From Paracoccaceae bacterium (lineage in GTDB: Bacteria > Pseudomonadota > Alphaproteobacteria > Rhodobacterales > Rhodobacteraceae), in contig SPLB01000313.1 in assembly GCA_004566265.1 (NCBI GenBank), positions 1-7,036 on the forward strand: 7,036 nt of DNA. The letters are read 5' to 3'. The notes below the pieces were generated by a model that searched no databases, was not told where the DNA came from, and saw only the letters and a list, made by a program, of their open reading frames with translations. This document shows positions 6,365 through 7,036 of this stretch, piece by piece. A program made the position numbers and the translations under genes. How positions within the stretch are numbered: position 1 is the stretch's first letter; each line of letters begins with the position of its first letter.

Positions 6365-7036
6365 TGCGTCAGTTCCTTGCCTCTCTCTTGATTTGCCTGC
6401 CTTTGTTGCTCCTGTCGCGTGCGTCAACAGCCGAAGAAGTTGTGCTGGGCCTGAGCCAGGATCAGGTGGCAATCACCGCGACGTTTAACGGGTCAGAGAT
6501 CCTGATCTTTGGGGCGGTCAAACGAGAGGCCCCACTGCCCGAAGGCGCGCCTTTGGAGGTCCTCGTCGCGGTCTCCGGCCCGCAAGAGCCCGTGGTGGTG
6601 CGCCGCAAAGCGCGCGAGGCTGGGATCTGGGTCAATAAGGAAGCGGTTCTGGTCGATCACGCCCCTAGTTTTTACACCGTGGCGACCTCTGCACCTTTGA
6701 AACAGGTTCTCAGTGATACAGAGGATTTACGGCACGAAGTGTCCATCCGCCGGGCAATCAGGCTGGTTGGCTCAGGCGTGGAGGATGGGGCTGCGTTCAC
6801 GGAGGCCGTCATTCGCATCCGCGAAGACCGCGGGTTCTATTCGCTGCGAGAGAACACCGTGGCGGTCGATCAGCAAACCCTGTTCCGCACAGCCCTGACG
6901 ATGCCTGCGGACCTGACCGAAGGGCTATATGAGACGCGGATTTTTCTGACCCGCGGCGGTGAGGTGGTATCACAGTACGAGACCACAATCCCGGTGCACA
7001 AGGTTGGTCTGGAACGGTTCCTGTTCAACCTGTCGC
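6364..7036 (+). CDS. TIGR02186-family exported protein (3' end beyond window)
   Basis: The frame runs from ATG 6364 to the window edge without a stop, giving 224 complete codons. The start overlaps the TauE/SafE stop by 1 nt (TGATG) and has GGGGAG (6352-6357) 6 nt upstream, so the two genes are translationally coupled. Residues 1-23 look like a signal peptide, with a Leu-rich core and a likely cut after STA (A23/E24). The rest matches what I recall of TIGR02186, an uncharacterised family common in Rhodobacterales next to TauE/SafE genes: VVLGLSQDQVAITATF, GSEILIFGAVKRE, VSGPQEPVVVRRK, GIWVN, APSFYTVATS and TEDLRH. Alternating hydrophobic residues suggest a beta-sandwich-like periplasmic domain. 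Family members end in one membrane helix, which would lie past the window edge. The function is unknown. A periplasmic accessory to the exporter is an inference from coupling alone. Confidence 0.85.
   Translation, partial: MRQFLASLLICLPLLLLSRASTAEEVVLGLSQDQVAITATFNGSEILIFGAVKREAPLPEGAPLEVLVAVSGPQEPVVVRRKAREAGIWVNKEAVLVDHAPSFYTVATSAPLKQVLSDTEDLRHEVSIRRAIRLVGSGVEDGAAFTEAVIRIREDRGFYSLRENTVAVDQQTLFRTALTMPADLTEGLYETRIFLTRGGEVVSQYETTIPVHKVGLERFLFNLS

Noticed and set aside
6509..6898. Short plus-strand frames within the TIGR02186 region
   Set aside because: They are out of frame with the open, motif-bearing reading frame that begins at 6364 and continues to the window end.

Overview
The window looks like a chromosomal segment from an alphaproteobacterium, most likely of the Rhodobacterales (Roseobacter group). 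I infer this from the GC-rich coding sequence and from protein wording I recognise from that group, especially the TauE/SafE exporter followed by a TIGR02186-family protein. All genes are on the + strand and densely packed. No gap between genes exceeds about 200 bases. I see no tRNA, rRNA, CRISPR array, insertion sequence or attachment site.

Layout: (1) 1-261 is the 3' part of a GNAT acetyltransferase resembling RimI, cut by the window edge. (2) 262-427 is a regulatory gap holding a 10-bp-arm inverted repeat (285-311), a smaller one (389-404) and candidate promoter elements. (3) 428-5269 is a complete BMP/PnrA-type ABC importer: secreted substrate-binding protein, 513-aa double ATPase and two permeases. 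The last three genes are tightly coupled (0 nt gap, then a 1-nt overlap) and end at a clear intrinsic terminator (5299-5327). The binding-protein gene is separated from the ATPase gene by 202 nt containing a strong terminator-like hairpin with competing alternative pairings. (4) 5450-6364 encodes a TauE/SafE-family membrane exporter, overlapping by 1 nt the start of (5) a TIGR02186-family exported protein that runs off the window end.

How they work together: the BMP protein should capture a nucleoside-like ligand in the periplasm and deliver it to the two permeases, driven by the ATPase. Purine nucleosides are the best-known ligands of the family. The exact substrate cannot be read from this window, because no purine catabolic gene is present. 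The intergenic hairpin probably makes more binding-protein mRNA than transporter mRNA, and may be a regulated attenuator. The TauE/SafE and TIGR02186 genes form a separate, translationally coupled pair. Its export substrate and the role of the periplasmic partner are unknown, and it is the best candidate here for a poorly described system.
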